Origin: Paragyromitra xinjiangensis
Taxonomy: Eukaryota; Ascomycota; Pezizomycetes; Pezizales; Discinaceae
Assembly (NCBI GenBank): GCA_038503065.1
Contig: JBCAMK010000007.1
Coordinates: forward strand, 1,488,001-1,552,000
Length of the DNA stretch: 64,000 bases
Direction of reading: 5' to 3'
Made by a program: the position numbers and the translations under genes. Each line of letters begins with the position of its first letter. Positions within the stretch are counted from its first letter, which is position 1. Under the pieces are notes generated by a model that did no database searches, had not been told where the DNA came from, and saw only the letters and a list, made by a program, of their open reading frames with translations. Of this stretch, positions 12,702 to 24,594 are shown piece after piece.

Positions 12702-15287
12702 TCCTTAGACCACGCCTCGAGTAAATGTTTGACTCCTCTTTCATTTTACCCAATCTCGATCATGGGATGATTGTATACACACTTGACGATTTTCGCTAGT
12801 TTTCTTTATTTCTTTTCGGTTGGGTTTCGTGGGGTAGGGCTTCTGTTGAACTGGAAGCTGCTGTTTGATTTAGTTAGCAGCGGGATTGACTGATACCCTT
12901 AGATGAAATGATTATGCGGTAATTCGAAACGAGGGTGGGGGGAGAGAGAAAACGGGATGAAATACTTTGTAGGGTTCATGCGTCTATTTCTCGTATTTTT
13001 ACCTGTAATTGTTAGGGATGGGTTTTCTTGAGTTTATGACTCTTTTAGTTCCATGTTAGTTTTGTCGAGGTGGCCTTCCATTCTAATGTAATTACTTGAT
13101 ATTGTGTGCTATATTTTACACTATGCATAGCCCTTGTATTTCGGTTTATGGTAGGCCATGGATACTTATTGTGAGGATAAAATTACTACGGATACGATTA
13201 TTGGCTGTTTTTCTTTAGCTTCTATGGTATTTGGATTAAGCTGTTACAGGCCGCAGTACCATATTAACTATTGACAGCAGATGGTCACATAGAGGGTTAA
13301 GATAGATTTTGGGCGTTCTGAACTAAAGCTATGGACTCGAAATCTAAGTCTCTCACTTGCCCTAATCTGGGGAGAGCCAACTGTACCTTTTTCTATCTAA
13401 TATAGGACTAGTACCACTCTCTCGAACGTGATTTGTTACGTTTATTAAGCCCCAACTATAACAGTGCAAGCTTGAAGTTGCGGTCTTAGTCTTCGCAATT
13501 TACAGTCCCGTCAGGAAAGTCCTGGCACTCCTAAAGCTCGGCCGCCGGAGTGTTTAGGCCGCGGCTTACGCGTAGGTAACAGTAAAAATTAGGAGGATAT
13601 TATTTAGCGCTGTGGGGTCGATAGAATTTACTCTTTTTATTGCTGGCCCTCTATGTTGCTCTCTGCGACTTTTTGGTTGAGGTACCGAACTGACAAGGGC
13701 GCCAGGACTTTTGCAGAAATGAAGGAGTTTAAAGAAGGATGGTTAGATGATGTAGGTCCCATTCTTAGCAAGAAAAATAAGTAAAGAAAGTACACAACTT
13801 TGGCCTATTTGATAGCACAAATCTTTCACAGCAATTTTTCTCCCAGTGGATATGGTGCACGGACGGGTAAAACTGGACCAATCAAATTTGAGTGTAGAAT
13901 GCCCTTGTCTTACAATTCTTGGCTGGAGCCTCACCAAATCTTAGGAAGAAATCTCCAACTTGAATATCTCAACCTCTGATGCTCCTGAAGAAGGGGTTAT
14001 TTAAAAATAGACTTTATACTAGTGTTAATGCCCAAATATAGCTTTAAAAGTTGTGTTTGGAGTGAAACCACCCTGTGTATATTTGATCATAAGCTCAGCA
14101 TTTCTCGGAATGTTCCACTTTGTACATTTCACAGCCAAAAAATAGGTTTAATTCCACCACAGCCACTGGCCCTTGTGCCTTATAAAAAGATATAGAGCTT
14201 GTTTACTATGATTCTAGATCTTGTATCTTTTCTTGAGTCATTTAGCTCACCATGGGGGTTGGAATATCGGGCGGAATATAGTGGTCCAGTTTAAGACCTG
14301 CGTGCACCATACTTTCTTGTCGCAATAGCAGGCGAAGTACTACCTATTAGCACAAAGGATTCATATTCTGACCAGAACTTAGAATAGGTATTATGGATGC
14401 AATTTTGTGGCGGTTGTAGCAATAACTACCACCAAGAAGATGGCGTTGGGGAGCTGGCCAGTAATTGGCTAGAACCGCTTTTTTCAGACGCCCATCCGCG
14501 ATTCCCGAACACCGAGCGTGACTAAATAGCACATGTCAATTCGATTTCTAGTGCCAAAGGACGGAAAAGAATAAAAGAATTGAGGGTAGCTTCGTCTCAA
14601 ACTTTTGTTGTGACGTTGGGTGTTTGCGCCGCATTCATATAAGCCAGGGGTTGTAACCGATTTATTATTGTCCATGATCAAAAGTCTGGGTATTTTTGAG
14701 TTAGCAGCTGAATGGAACCCCAAATTGAAAGTCCACCAATTCTAGAGAGAAAAAATCGTAAAAAATGCTAAAAATGCTTCTTAGCTTATCAATCTAAACT
14801 CATACCTTCTAAATGTGATTAGCCTTTCCTAGAGCCATAGAAGGCTGTGGGAAGACCTTGGGACAAACTGCAAGAGCTGGGGCTCGGTTGCAACCATACA
14901 CACCACCTGAATCTGAACTTTCAACTACATATTCCTCCTATCTATACCATCTGAGAAGGGCTTTTAGTAATTTTAAGAGGGCGACTAGAATCCACAAAAC
15001 ATGGAGATTTTTTTGCTATTTTTTTCAATTTTTTCCATCTAGAGTTGGTGGACTTTCAATTTAGAGGTTCATTCGGTTGCTAACTCAAAAACACCCAGAC
15101 TTTTGATCATGGACAATAAAGAGAAATATCTTTTATTCATGTATATATGCATTTGCATGCGCCCATCTCGCTTAATGCTTCTTCATAGCCCGTGGGAATT
15201 ATCTCATGTTTCTATATAGCGGATCTCTTGCATCCCCTTTAATGCCAACTTTTTCTTTTTACCATTCTCCGCCGCCGGTCACTTGCA
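12702..15287. other. Convergent intergenic region
   Basis: 2.6 kb between the 3' ends of the Uds1 gene and HFM1. It is AT-rich with no supported gene. It contains one foldback repeat at 14661-15120, listed separately, and otherwise nothing I recognise. Confidence 0.6.
14661..15120. repeat. 460-bp foldback (MITE-like) element
   Basis: The sequence from 14661 (TTTATTATTGTCCATGATCA) reappears as its reverse complement ending at 15120. The arms are about 115 bp each and stay similar through AGTCTGGGT, GAGTTAGCA and ATTGAAAGTCCACCAA. The spacer is about 220 bp with no ORF of note. Flanks show GA on both sides, a possible 2-bp duplication. The ends do not match the CATCAG elements further right. 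This is best read as a non-autonomous DNA transposon. Confidence 0.75.
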
Positions 15288-18200
15288 TTATTTCTGCAGG
15301 CCATCTCTCGAATACATCACACATCCACCGAGGAAATCCAGGACATATATAGGAACCTCAGGCCTTAGACTTTGGGTTGAGGCTATTAGTTGCGTCTTCC
15401 CCTCACACTCGTCCTCTATTTTCATCTTATGGTTGAAGGTGGTATCACTGACGTCAGACAGTTTCCCGTCATGCAGGATTCTTATATCTGTCTCCGTGAA
15501 GTTAAGCTCCCTCGAACTGCTAGGCCGGGAACCAAAGGGATTTTTTCTCTTGTTGCGCATCTCAAGTCCAACTAAGAGGTTAGGGTCTGCCTTTCCCGGT
15601 CTGGACTGCCTTCGGCTGGGACTTATGCGTGATGGTGATTCTCCCATGAAAAAATCACCAGAGCTAGCTGTTTCGCTTTGTATATTGCCAGATATGGGGG
15701 GCCCTTATAGAAAGATTCCAGAAATTAGCTTATTACCACTTTAGTTGACTTATGTTCCACAAACCTGATAACATGTACACATCATGGGGGGTTTCATCTA
15801 CCCTTATTTTATTCCTTTCCGAGAGAATCGTAAGACTATCGCTCCATTGGCAAACGGTTCTTGGAGACTCGCATTTGGGGGCTCACCGGTCTTTAGCAGG
15901 CCATTCCTCTTCTCGGAGAGTGTTGTTCTCGAAGTGTAGGTTTTTCTTACCTATGCGGCTAAAAGTTCTTGGATGAAGTTTAGGAGTAGCCAAAGGTAGT
16001 ACTATGTTTGACTCTTTCGCCCCACCCAATGGACTTTGACAATGTGTGCCAGGGGTTTCTTTTGTAGTTGGGATATCTACAAACGCACCAGCTGTAAGTG
16101 AATCGACCCCCTTCTCGTCTGTTAAGGTGCTTAGCGGAAGAGACATTTTATTTAAATCAGACTGCACTGCGCTGATAGCAGATGAGGATTCCTCACAGTC
16201 GCTCCATTCTGATCCACTTAGTTCAATAGATAAAAGATCTAGCGCTCCCTTGCTAGGATGAACGTTAAGTGGTTTCCTGAGTAAAGGTTCGAAGCCTAGA
16301 GTGATTTCCCTAGGATCCAGCCTCGCTAAGTTGCTTATCTCATCATTTTGCATGTATGGCTTGCCCTCTTTCGCCGGCAGGTCTGAAAATTTAGCATGGG
16401 TACTGGTGGTTGGCTTTGGCCATATTTTTGGATGGGAAAATTTGGCAGCAATTTCTGAACTCTGTGCTGGAGCTTGGTTATGAAGCATTGTCGCAGTTTG
16501 TGGGAACCTTGGCCCTGTTGGGATAGCTTGCTGTGTACTTCCTTTCCCTTTGAGCAGCCTTGGTAGTTTTTCTAAACCCTCTCGGCAACAGAAATGTTTG
16601 CACCTTGGTTACATTAGCCCTCATCAAAGTATGCCCAATGGAATTATTACTTGGTTTTGTCCCCACACTTATGCCTACACTTCCAGTTTCCGTTGGGTAG
16701 TTGTTCCATCACTTCAGACGCCGCGAGTTCTTCATCTGTTGTAGTGCTTTGGGTATAGCCGGTATTAAGGCTGCTGTTCTTGGGGGTTGGTTTCATGCCC
16801 AATGTGTGTCGTGGATATGTGATGTCATCGGGATCATCCATATACAAAAAGCTTAAATTTTCACATTTGTGGGGGGGCAATGCTTCTGTTTTGTCTTAGC
16901 AAACTCATGCATGAACCACAAGAGGGTAAAAAAAATACCATTTACTAAACTTTGGCAGCTTGGTTCCGTTAGGATACTTACCTTTGGGGTTAACGGAACC
17001 CGGGCAGCTGCTTCTTCCGGGGCCACTGATGAGAATTGGCGCTCAAATTCCTGGGTAATAAATCGCGGTGCCAACTGCTTTTCAGTAATGACTGGGGGTA
17101 GCAGACGAGGCGGTGGAGGGTATAGGAAGGATTCAACATCTGGCTTGAGTTCATGTGTTTGCAAGGTGCCCACTGCAATATTTTAGCACGATAACCAGGG
17201 ATAGCTTGAGGGAGTTTTACCAATATCCTCACATACGAGGTGACATATTATTGTTTGTTCCAGTGTGTCAAGCTCAACCGTGAAGTGGACATCCTTTCCG
17301 CCTTCAAGTTTAGAAACACTAGAGTATATTCAGTAATAAGATGTAGTATAGTGGGATGAACGCCTTACGGAATTCTTCTGAACTCAATCAGTAGGCCATC
17401 TGACCGCTCAGCAAGGAAATTTGCGAACAATGTAATCCCACGAAATTTCCCCGGAAGGCGATCATTGAGATATCCAATCTCGGATCGAACATATAGTTTG
17501 ACAGGGTCTTTTCGATTCCCATTCTAGTATATGTTAGTACTTCTAAAAAGCGTTTTTGTCGAAGGCCGGGTGTACCTTTGAAATTTGCCGAGAAGTCACT
17601 CTCAGCCTCGGGATATCTCGTACAGATTTGATTGCTTTAGACCCAAACGGGGGATTGCGGGACATTATAGCTTCGATTTTGTGGGCTTCAAGTTGCTCCA
17701 GCATTCTAAGGCTGCGCACACCTGCAGTTACGAGTTTCTTTATTGATGCAGGCCCAAACCCTTCAATTTGGCGAAGTTGCAGCGGCGAGTTTTCCCAGGC
17801 CTTTGCCTTCAAGCACCGGGCTATCTCTAGAGCACTTTTTACTGAGATAGAGTCTCTGAGATGCAGCTGGCAGTCGATAATACACCGAATGATTCTGTGA
17901 CAATGTTTGAAAACTAGATTTCTGTCTTGCATTAGTGTCGTCTTATACCTTTGGAAACACTCGAGTGCCGGGAACTCCATCATGCCGATTTCGAACTGCT
18001 TTCATGTCAGCATCTATCCAGGAGAGAATTTTCCATCCATTCAGGTGTGCCTGTGACGTACTTGCATCAAAATAAACGTCTTGTGCGATGCGTTCGATAA
18101 CTCCACCTTGACAGGATATTTTATTGTCTTGTTGAGCTCCTTGTAGAGCCCCTTTTCTCCAACACGAAATCGCATATCCTTGAATTCCTCAGCTTGAGAT

Positions 18201-21037
18201 AAAGTGAGAAGCTGAGAAAAATTAGCAGGAAAGTTGCCGCCTAAATTGGGCGATTACCTTACCACTTCCGACATCGTTGCTTTCCCTCCTAAACCAAGAA
18301 TCGTCTGCATTGTTTTAAACTTGATATAATATCTTGCCATTGCATGGCCTAGTTCTGAGCACTTCAGTTGAGACTCATAACTTAAAACAAGACCAGCCTG
18401 CCCTAGAAGATTGATGTTCTTCTCGCAAATTTCCTCTAAATTTTGGTCAACATCTCTAGATCCGCTCGAATTATCCAATTTGTAATGAGCTGGGTTCCTT
18501 TTTAAACGAACATAAAGAAAGGTTGACCGAAGCCACAGTTTTGCCGATTCAACGTCTTTAATAGTACCTAGGCCAATTTCCGCGTTCTGGGATTGTTATT
18601 TCTGCCATCTCAAGAAGGGACATCATAAAAATACTCACCATATGCTCCACGAGATTCTCATGCAAGCTTTATAATCCCAATAAAATAAGAACGAGCAACC
18701 TCCGATACAGTCTAGGAAAACTTACCAACTTTCAAGAGTTTCCGTGCCAGAAACCATTTTTTCATACCTCAGCTTATTATCTTTCTTAGTCATGATCACT
18801 GCAACTGCGGTATCATCGAACTGGGGTCGTCCTGCCCTTCCGAGCATTTGCATGACTTCCAAATCAATGTATTCTTTTGTTTGCCCATCAGCCCAAGTCA
18901 CTGTGTTCTTAATGATGACTAGATAAGTTGGAAGATTCACACCAACTGCCAATGTCGACGTGCAGCAAACAACATGAAGGCAACCCTCAAGGAAAAGCCT
19001 TTCAATCAAAACCCTGTCACCGGAGTCTAGACCTGCGTGATGAAAAGCAACACCGCATGTTCCAACAATCTGTAGATCTTTGTCTTTAAAAGAAAATTTT
19101 TTATTTGGCGGAGGCCAGTATTTTTCTCCCCCGTTATGTTGCTTCCAGCTTCCAGCAAGCATCTTTGCTGTGCTGACACACATCGCGCGCGTCATGCAAA
19201 AAATCATGATTGGCTTCCTTGCAGAATGTTTCTGAATGATACCCGGAAGCCTTTTAAGCCTTAGCTTGAAGGTCAAAAAGAACGGCAAACATTACGAGTT
19301 GAGCCCACTGATGAGCTTACATTTTATCAAGGGTTTTGTCAAACATAAAGTCATTGCCTGTGGAAGGGTACCCGTAGACAAATCGCTGCAATTTGACTGG
19401 ACGAAATTCCTCCCCAAAACGTTCATCGCAGGCAGGGACATTGAGTGCTCGAGAGCTCTTTCCGAGCCAAGTAGCAACATCTGGAGAGTTGGGGATTGTG
19501 GCACTTAGTGCCACAAACCTAACATTTGACCCAGTGGATTTCATTCCACATAAATTTTTAGTATTGCCCCACTCTGTGGAAAGGTCCAGAAAAGAATTCA
19601 CCTTGACACAACAACTTCGAGTGTCGCTCCACGAGCTTCCTTCAGAATGTGCACCTCGTCAATCTATCTTTTGTAAGCATTCTCTTCAAGATGCCTAAAA
19701 TAAAGGAGTTTAATTACCAAAAATAATCGTACAAGCTCAAGCAGTTTTTTATGGTCTTCCCATCTTCTAGTCATACTATCCCATTTCTCAGGGGTAGTAA
19801 TAATGATATCTCCATTTTTGACGTTTTTTAATTGCGCCTGCTGTGTATCGCCGGTCAGTTCTGTGCAAGCTAGACCTAATGTCGCGAATTTGCGTTCCCA
19901 ATCTATAGATTTGCTTTTAGCCTCTTTATTTTAGAAACACGGGGAAAAGCAAAAAAGCTACCTCGTTTTCTTTCGGCGCAGAGTGCTTTCGTTGGAGCTT
20001 GGTAGATAACTTTATAATTTCCCTGCGTTAGTTCATTTGCCAATGCGCAAATTGCTAGCTCGAGAATTGCTGTTTTTCCAGAGCCTGTAGGAGAAGAAAG
20101 GACAATGTTGTCATTCGACTCATAGACTGAGTGAAAGCATTTAGATTGCACTGCATTGAATAGTGGAAAAGGAAAAATCCCCCGGAAGCGGTCAGGGAGA
20201 GTGTTGACTGGAATTAGAGAAATTCCACGAAAGGTTGCTGGGGCGTGAGAAAACGTTATACCCAAAGGAAGGCAATCTAATCCTTGAATATTTCGCCCCT
20301 GGGACAGAAAAAAACGAGCATTTTTAGTTCCCATTCCTGGCATATCTAGCTCCTGTTTCCCAGCATGCAACTTATATGCAGGTTCCAGACTATGGGGCAT
20401 AGGTTCCAACTTAGAGAGAGATAAATTATCATTTCTCCTATCATGTTTTGGAGAATGAGGCCTGTGCTTGAACTGCGCTGTGAAGTATGATCGTCAGAAG
20501 AAAGGAAAGCCTTGTGAATCATTAGAGTATTAGGTATGAGGAAATTACAAATATTTAACTTCCCAACTAGTCTCCGAGGTAGCTGTAATTGCGGAGCTGC
20601 CTCAAGTGACGGATTCTGGTCTGCTTGCGGGGAGTGAAGCAGGTAGCCGTTTGTCGGAACAGGCGGTATGGCGCGTTCAAATGACAACGAAGGACTGTAG
20701 TACGGGGCATCAGGGTTCCAGTGATCTCTACCTTCTGTGATGGGTCCGTTCATTACTTGGCGGCCTTGCCTAATCAGAAACAGTAATTGTGCTAAAAATC
20801 ACTCAAATCATTGAGCTAAAGCTGCATACCGAAATCATCCGGTTCTAGCCAGTTCTTTCGTAACTGCATAGTTTGGGCCTTGCAAAGAGCGTGATCGAAT
20901 TCAACTGCAGGATATAGTCGAGAAATAATATTATTAGGCTGAACGTTTGGTAATGTATAACAATTCTGGAGAGAGAATGCTTCACTATTTTCCGCATCTT
21001 TCAAAATATCCACAACCTCGTCAACGAGGTCTTTCAT
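15288..21037 (-). CDS. hfm1: MER3/HFM1 meiotic DNA helicase, with two lesions
   Basis: A superfamily 2 Ski2-like helicase that stabilises meiotic recombination intermediates and promotes crossovers in the nucleus. I resolve 17 exons from 21037 down to 15288, about 1,530 codons. Exon 3 (20472-19962) has Walker A SSPTGSGKT and motif Ia QAPTKAL. Exon 5 has the DEVH box. Exon 6 has motif III (ALSATIPN). Exon 7 (19259-18726) has motif IV (MIFCMTR), HHAGLDSGDR and QMLGRAGRPQFD. A Sec63-like region follows (exons 9-12), with FGPASIKKLVTAGV as helix-hairpin-helix. The C-terminal zinc finger (WKCRHKC...CKHFCCREGL) is split by an intron at 16604-16650. Exon 8 (18666-18639) is only 28 nt. Two defects stand out. 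Intron 5 (19601-19546) ends in GG, not AG. The exon 14-15 join is out of phase by one base beside seven C at about 16872-16878. Either sequencing error or a decaying gene would explain both. Confidence 0.9.
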
Positions 21038-21671
21038 CGTGGTTATTTTTTGGAGGGATTTTGGGCGAGAACGAGCAGGAGTGACTTGTCAAATACCGCT
21101 GGAGGAAGATGAAGAAACAAGATGCACGTAGCACAACCGTCAGGTCTTGTGAGTACAAGAATCAAGATGGTTTGTAATACACTCCGTTAGTCAGCAACTC
21201 CTACAGTATTTAGCCAAGGAGATCACAGGGTATCACTCCCCCGCGCTTCGTCCAGCTGCTAGGAGGATTTCTTGTCCATAGGGGCTCGCATATATGCTCA
21301 CTGCCTCTTTTTAACCGCTACCTATTCTAGTGTGGAGCGATGGATTGGCTGGTTAAAAAAGAGGCAAGCATTCCATACATACATGTATAATCTAAAGTAC
21401 TGCGTGCCTCTTCTTTTCTGCGGTTGCGCCTGCAAGGTAAAGCTCATTGGTATTTAGGTAGTGCACATTTTGATTGGCGCTCGCTTTGGGGAGTGCAGCT
21501 AGCCTACCCCGTCGAAAGAAAAAGAAAAAGCTGAGGCTTTTAATCGTGGTTGATCTGCATCGGCGGGATGTACAAAGTTCAATAGGTACCCATCCTCGAA
21601 ATAGTTCCCTCCTCACTAGAAATCACTCCTTTGAGCATCTCAAAACGCTCCCTCGAAAACCTTAGCCCACC
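21038..21671. promoter_or_regulatory. Divergent promoter region between hfm1 and the alcohol oxidase gene
   Basis: 634 bp separate two divergent start codons, so promoters for both genes must lie here or in the 5' UTRs. A 14-15 bp inverted repeat (TGCCTCTTTTTAACC at 21302, GGTTAAAAAAGAGGCA near 21351) could form a hairpin or be a dyad binding site. I see no other element that I can name. Confidence 0.55.
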
Positions 21672-24040
21672 ATGGCTATACCTACAGAAGCAGATGTTAT
21701 CGTTATTGGGGGTTCGGATCTCTGGCATTCTATATGGCTAGAAATTAATTAACAAGCAACTTAGGTGGTGCTGCTGGCTGTGTTGTTGCCGGTCGACTTG
21801 CCGCTGCTGACCCCACACTCGAAATCATTATCGTTGAAGCAGGTCGCAACAATCTGGAAGATCAGAATATCATCAAACCTGGCATGTGTCGTATTCATCT
21901 TGCTCCCAAAGCTGCCACAATGAAGGCCTACACAGGGAAACCATCCGAGAACCTCGCGGGGCGTAAACCTATCGTTCCTGTTGCTCAAATACTGGGTGGT
22001 GGTTCTTCTGTTAATTACATGATGTATACCAGAGCCAGTGCATCGTAGGTTCTGAAACTCAACGTAATTATACAGGTTTTCTGATTACAAGTACAATTAC
22101 TAGGGATTATGATGATTGGGGTACAAAGGGCTGGACAACAAATGACTTGCTACCGCTGCTTAGAAAGGTGCAGAATACCAAACGGCCATGTTTATTTTTA
22201 AAAATTCCCTCGATTGTAGTTGACTAGCATAATCGCAGTGTGAATCCTACTCCGTTGGCAATCTGAAATCAGACACTCATGGATACTCCGGGCCTTTGGC
22301 TGTATCGCACGGAGGTTGCCCGGTGGGTATTGCGGACGAGTTCCTTATAGTGGCCCAGGGTAGAGGATACAGCATTGTAGACGATGCTCAAGACCTGAAA
22401 ACTTCTAATGCGTTCGCGGTAAGTGAGCACGAACAAGGGTAACCAATCGCCTGCATTATGCATTGCTTCTAGCTGTATTCCTGGAGTATCATAGTGCGGT
22501 CGAAAATATGGGTTTTCTCCATTATAGGGGGTATTTCTGGCTGACGTCTTGAAGCGTTGGGCCAAGTGGATCGACCCGGTAACTGGACGGCGGAGCGATG
22601 CAGCCCATGGTTATGTTCATCCTCAAATGATTAAAAACACTAATTTACGGTTGTTGGTTGAGTCGACAGTTTCAAAAATCACTATCGAGAACGGCCAGGC
22701 CACTGGTATCGAATACGTCCCGACTATTGCAATAAAAGGAACGACTCCGCTCCCTAAGAGCATAAAGGCCCGAAAACTCATTGTTCTTTCAGCTGGTGCT
22801 CTTAGTTCCCCCGGAATTCTTGAGCGTTCAGGTGTTGGTGCGAAAAAAGTTCTGGCAGCAGCGGGAGTTACGGCTATCGTCGATCTGCCGGGTGTTGGCG
22901 GGGATTATCAAGACCACACTCTCTTAATTTCAGTTTACAAAGTCGCAGACGATGCTGAAACCTGTGATGACTTGGGTCGGCTTGATTCCGATGTGTTAAT
23001 GAAAGCAGAGAAGGAATTTTTACGAGGAAAAGGGATGTTGGCAACCAACTTCGTAGATGTTGGAGGGAAACTCCGTCCTACAGAAAAGGAGCTTAAATCG
23101 TTTGATGCTGCTTTTCACAAGCACTGGAAGGATCAATTTGAGGACGCAGAAGATAAGCCAGTCGTTTTCGCCGGCATGGTCAATGGGTACGCTACCAATC
23201 AAATCTAGGTAAAATTACATCTAACCTTAGGCGAAAGGTTTGTTGGTAACCACTCTCTCGCTGGACTCACAGAAGGGAAGTATATTTCAATCATAAACAT
23301 GGGACTCTACCCAGCCAGTCACGGCTTCGTACACATCACTTCAAACGACCCGCACACAGATCCTGAATTCGATCCGGGTTTCCTGTCTCATTCTGCAGAT
23401 CTAGCACCCATGGTGTGGAGCTACAAACTTAGCCGAGAGCTTGTTAGACGCATGCCTTCTTATCGTGGCGAGGTTCAGGCCTTTCATCCCCAGTTCCCAG
23501 CTGGATCTGCAGCTTCTGTAAAAGCTATTGATACAGATGATATTGCCATAGTATTTGATTTCCCACCTCTTCATTACTTCTCTAGGGTTTAGATGACTTA
23601 AAGGTTCTAATCAATTGCGGAACAGAGAGAGGATATCGTCTACAACAACGAAGATGATAAAGCTATTGAGCAATTTTGCAGGACGAGAGTTACCTCGACC
23701 TGGCATGGCCTCGGTACCCTTGCGATGAAGCTGCGTGAAAATGGTGGTGTAGTAGACAAAGAGTTGAGCGTTTATGGCGTAGCAAACCTCAAAGTTGCTG
23801 GTAGGTCAAATCAACCCCAGAAATAGGTTTGCAACTTACAAGTCCCACAACTTGAACACAGATCTTTCAATTTGTCCCAATAATGGTACATGAATTTCTA
23901 GTTTTTTCGTCTACCGGCCCTGGAAGGGGAAGTTTCTAACGGTCTGAATAGTTGGGTCAAATACGTACTCCACCGCCCTCACTATTGGAGAGAAATGCGC
24001 AATTATTTGTGGAGCCTATCTCGGGATTTCGAATGTATAG
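21672..24040 (+). CDS. Alcohol (methanol) oxidase family GMC flavoprotein
   Basis: A FAD-dependent GMC oxidoreductase of the alcohol oxidase group, which oxidises short primary alcohols with oxygen to aldehyde and hydrogen peroxide. Nine exons join in phase: 21672-21711, 21765-22044, 22104-22167, 22239-22418, 22555-23186, 23238-23550, 23626-23800, 23862-23885 and 23952-24040. They give 598 residues. The FAD-binding motif GGGAAGC spans the first intron. ILGGGSSVNYMMYTRA and ARKLIVLSAGALSSPGILE are GMC signatures. The catalytic His is in TWHGLGTLAMK and the catalytic Asn in VGSNTYSTALTIGEK. Known alcohol oxidases are about 650-670 residues, so this is a shorter member. It ends GISNV without a canonical PTS1 peroxisome signal. 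The reading frame looks intact once spliced, although most exons are too short to show as ORFs. The substrate cannot be told from sequence. Confidence 0.88.
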
Positions 24041-24594
24041 GGGAATTAGGGTGACAGTACCTAATAATATACTTTATTATAGGCAACGATGTCACAGGTC
24101 TTGCTTGCTTTATTCCATGGGTGGTAGTGTAGATGATGAGAGTATAAAGATGATTGACTATTATTATTCACTACCAACCTAAATGGATGCATTGTACGCA
24201 TGGAAGATTCACACTAACTAATTTTAAAGGTTAGGTGGACGCTAGCCAACAAATTGAAACCCTACCTCAAGAAATTCTGCAGAATACTGCCATATTACCA
24301 CACACCCGGGCTCGCAAAGCAACCCCACACCAACTGTCCCCTGTGTAAGTATGGAGATATAAGTCACCCTTTCTCTTGTAAGTTATCAGTATTTGTATAG
24401 AGATGTTTGTCCTGCCCAGTCTGGGGATGTGCCTTTTCGGCAAGGCAGTTGAGTGGTTCACAGCCTCCTGATCCTCACTTCTTTCATTAATACATGTATG
24501 CCTACTTCAACGCTCTATCACCCGAACTAGCTGTGTAACGTATAGCGGTGAGGTACTGTCTGCTAAACTACACTTCATATCTCAAAATTTTAAT
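24041..24594. other. Convergent intergenic spacer
   Basis: About 550 bp between the stop codons of the alcohol oxidase and CTU1 genes. No gene, RNA or repeat is visible; it presumably holds both polyadenylation regions. Confidence 0.6.

Noticed and set aside
19545..19601. Retained HFM1 segment as a coding insertion, as in human HFM1
   Set aside because: It would need a one-base frameshift; a 56-nt intron with good donor and branch site explains it better, apart from the GG acceptor.
21672..24040. Alcohol oxidase as a pseudogene
   Set aside because: Stops in the raw frames all fall in introns; nine exons join in phase to a complete protein.
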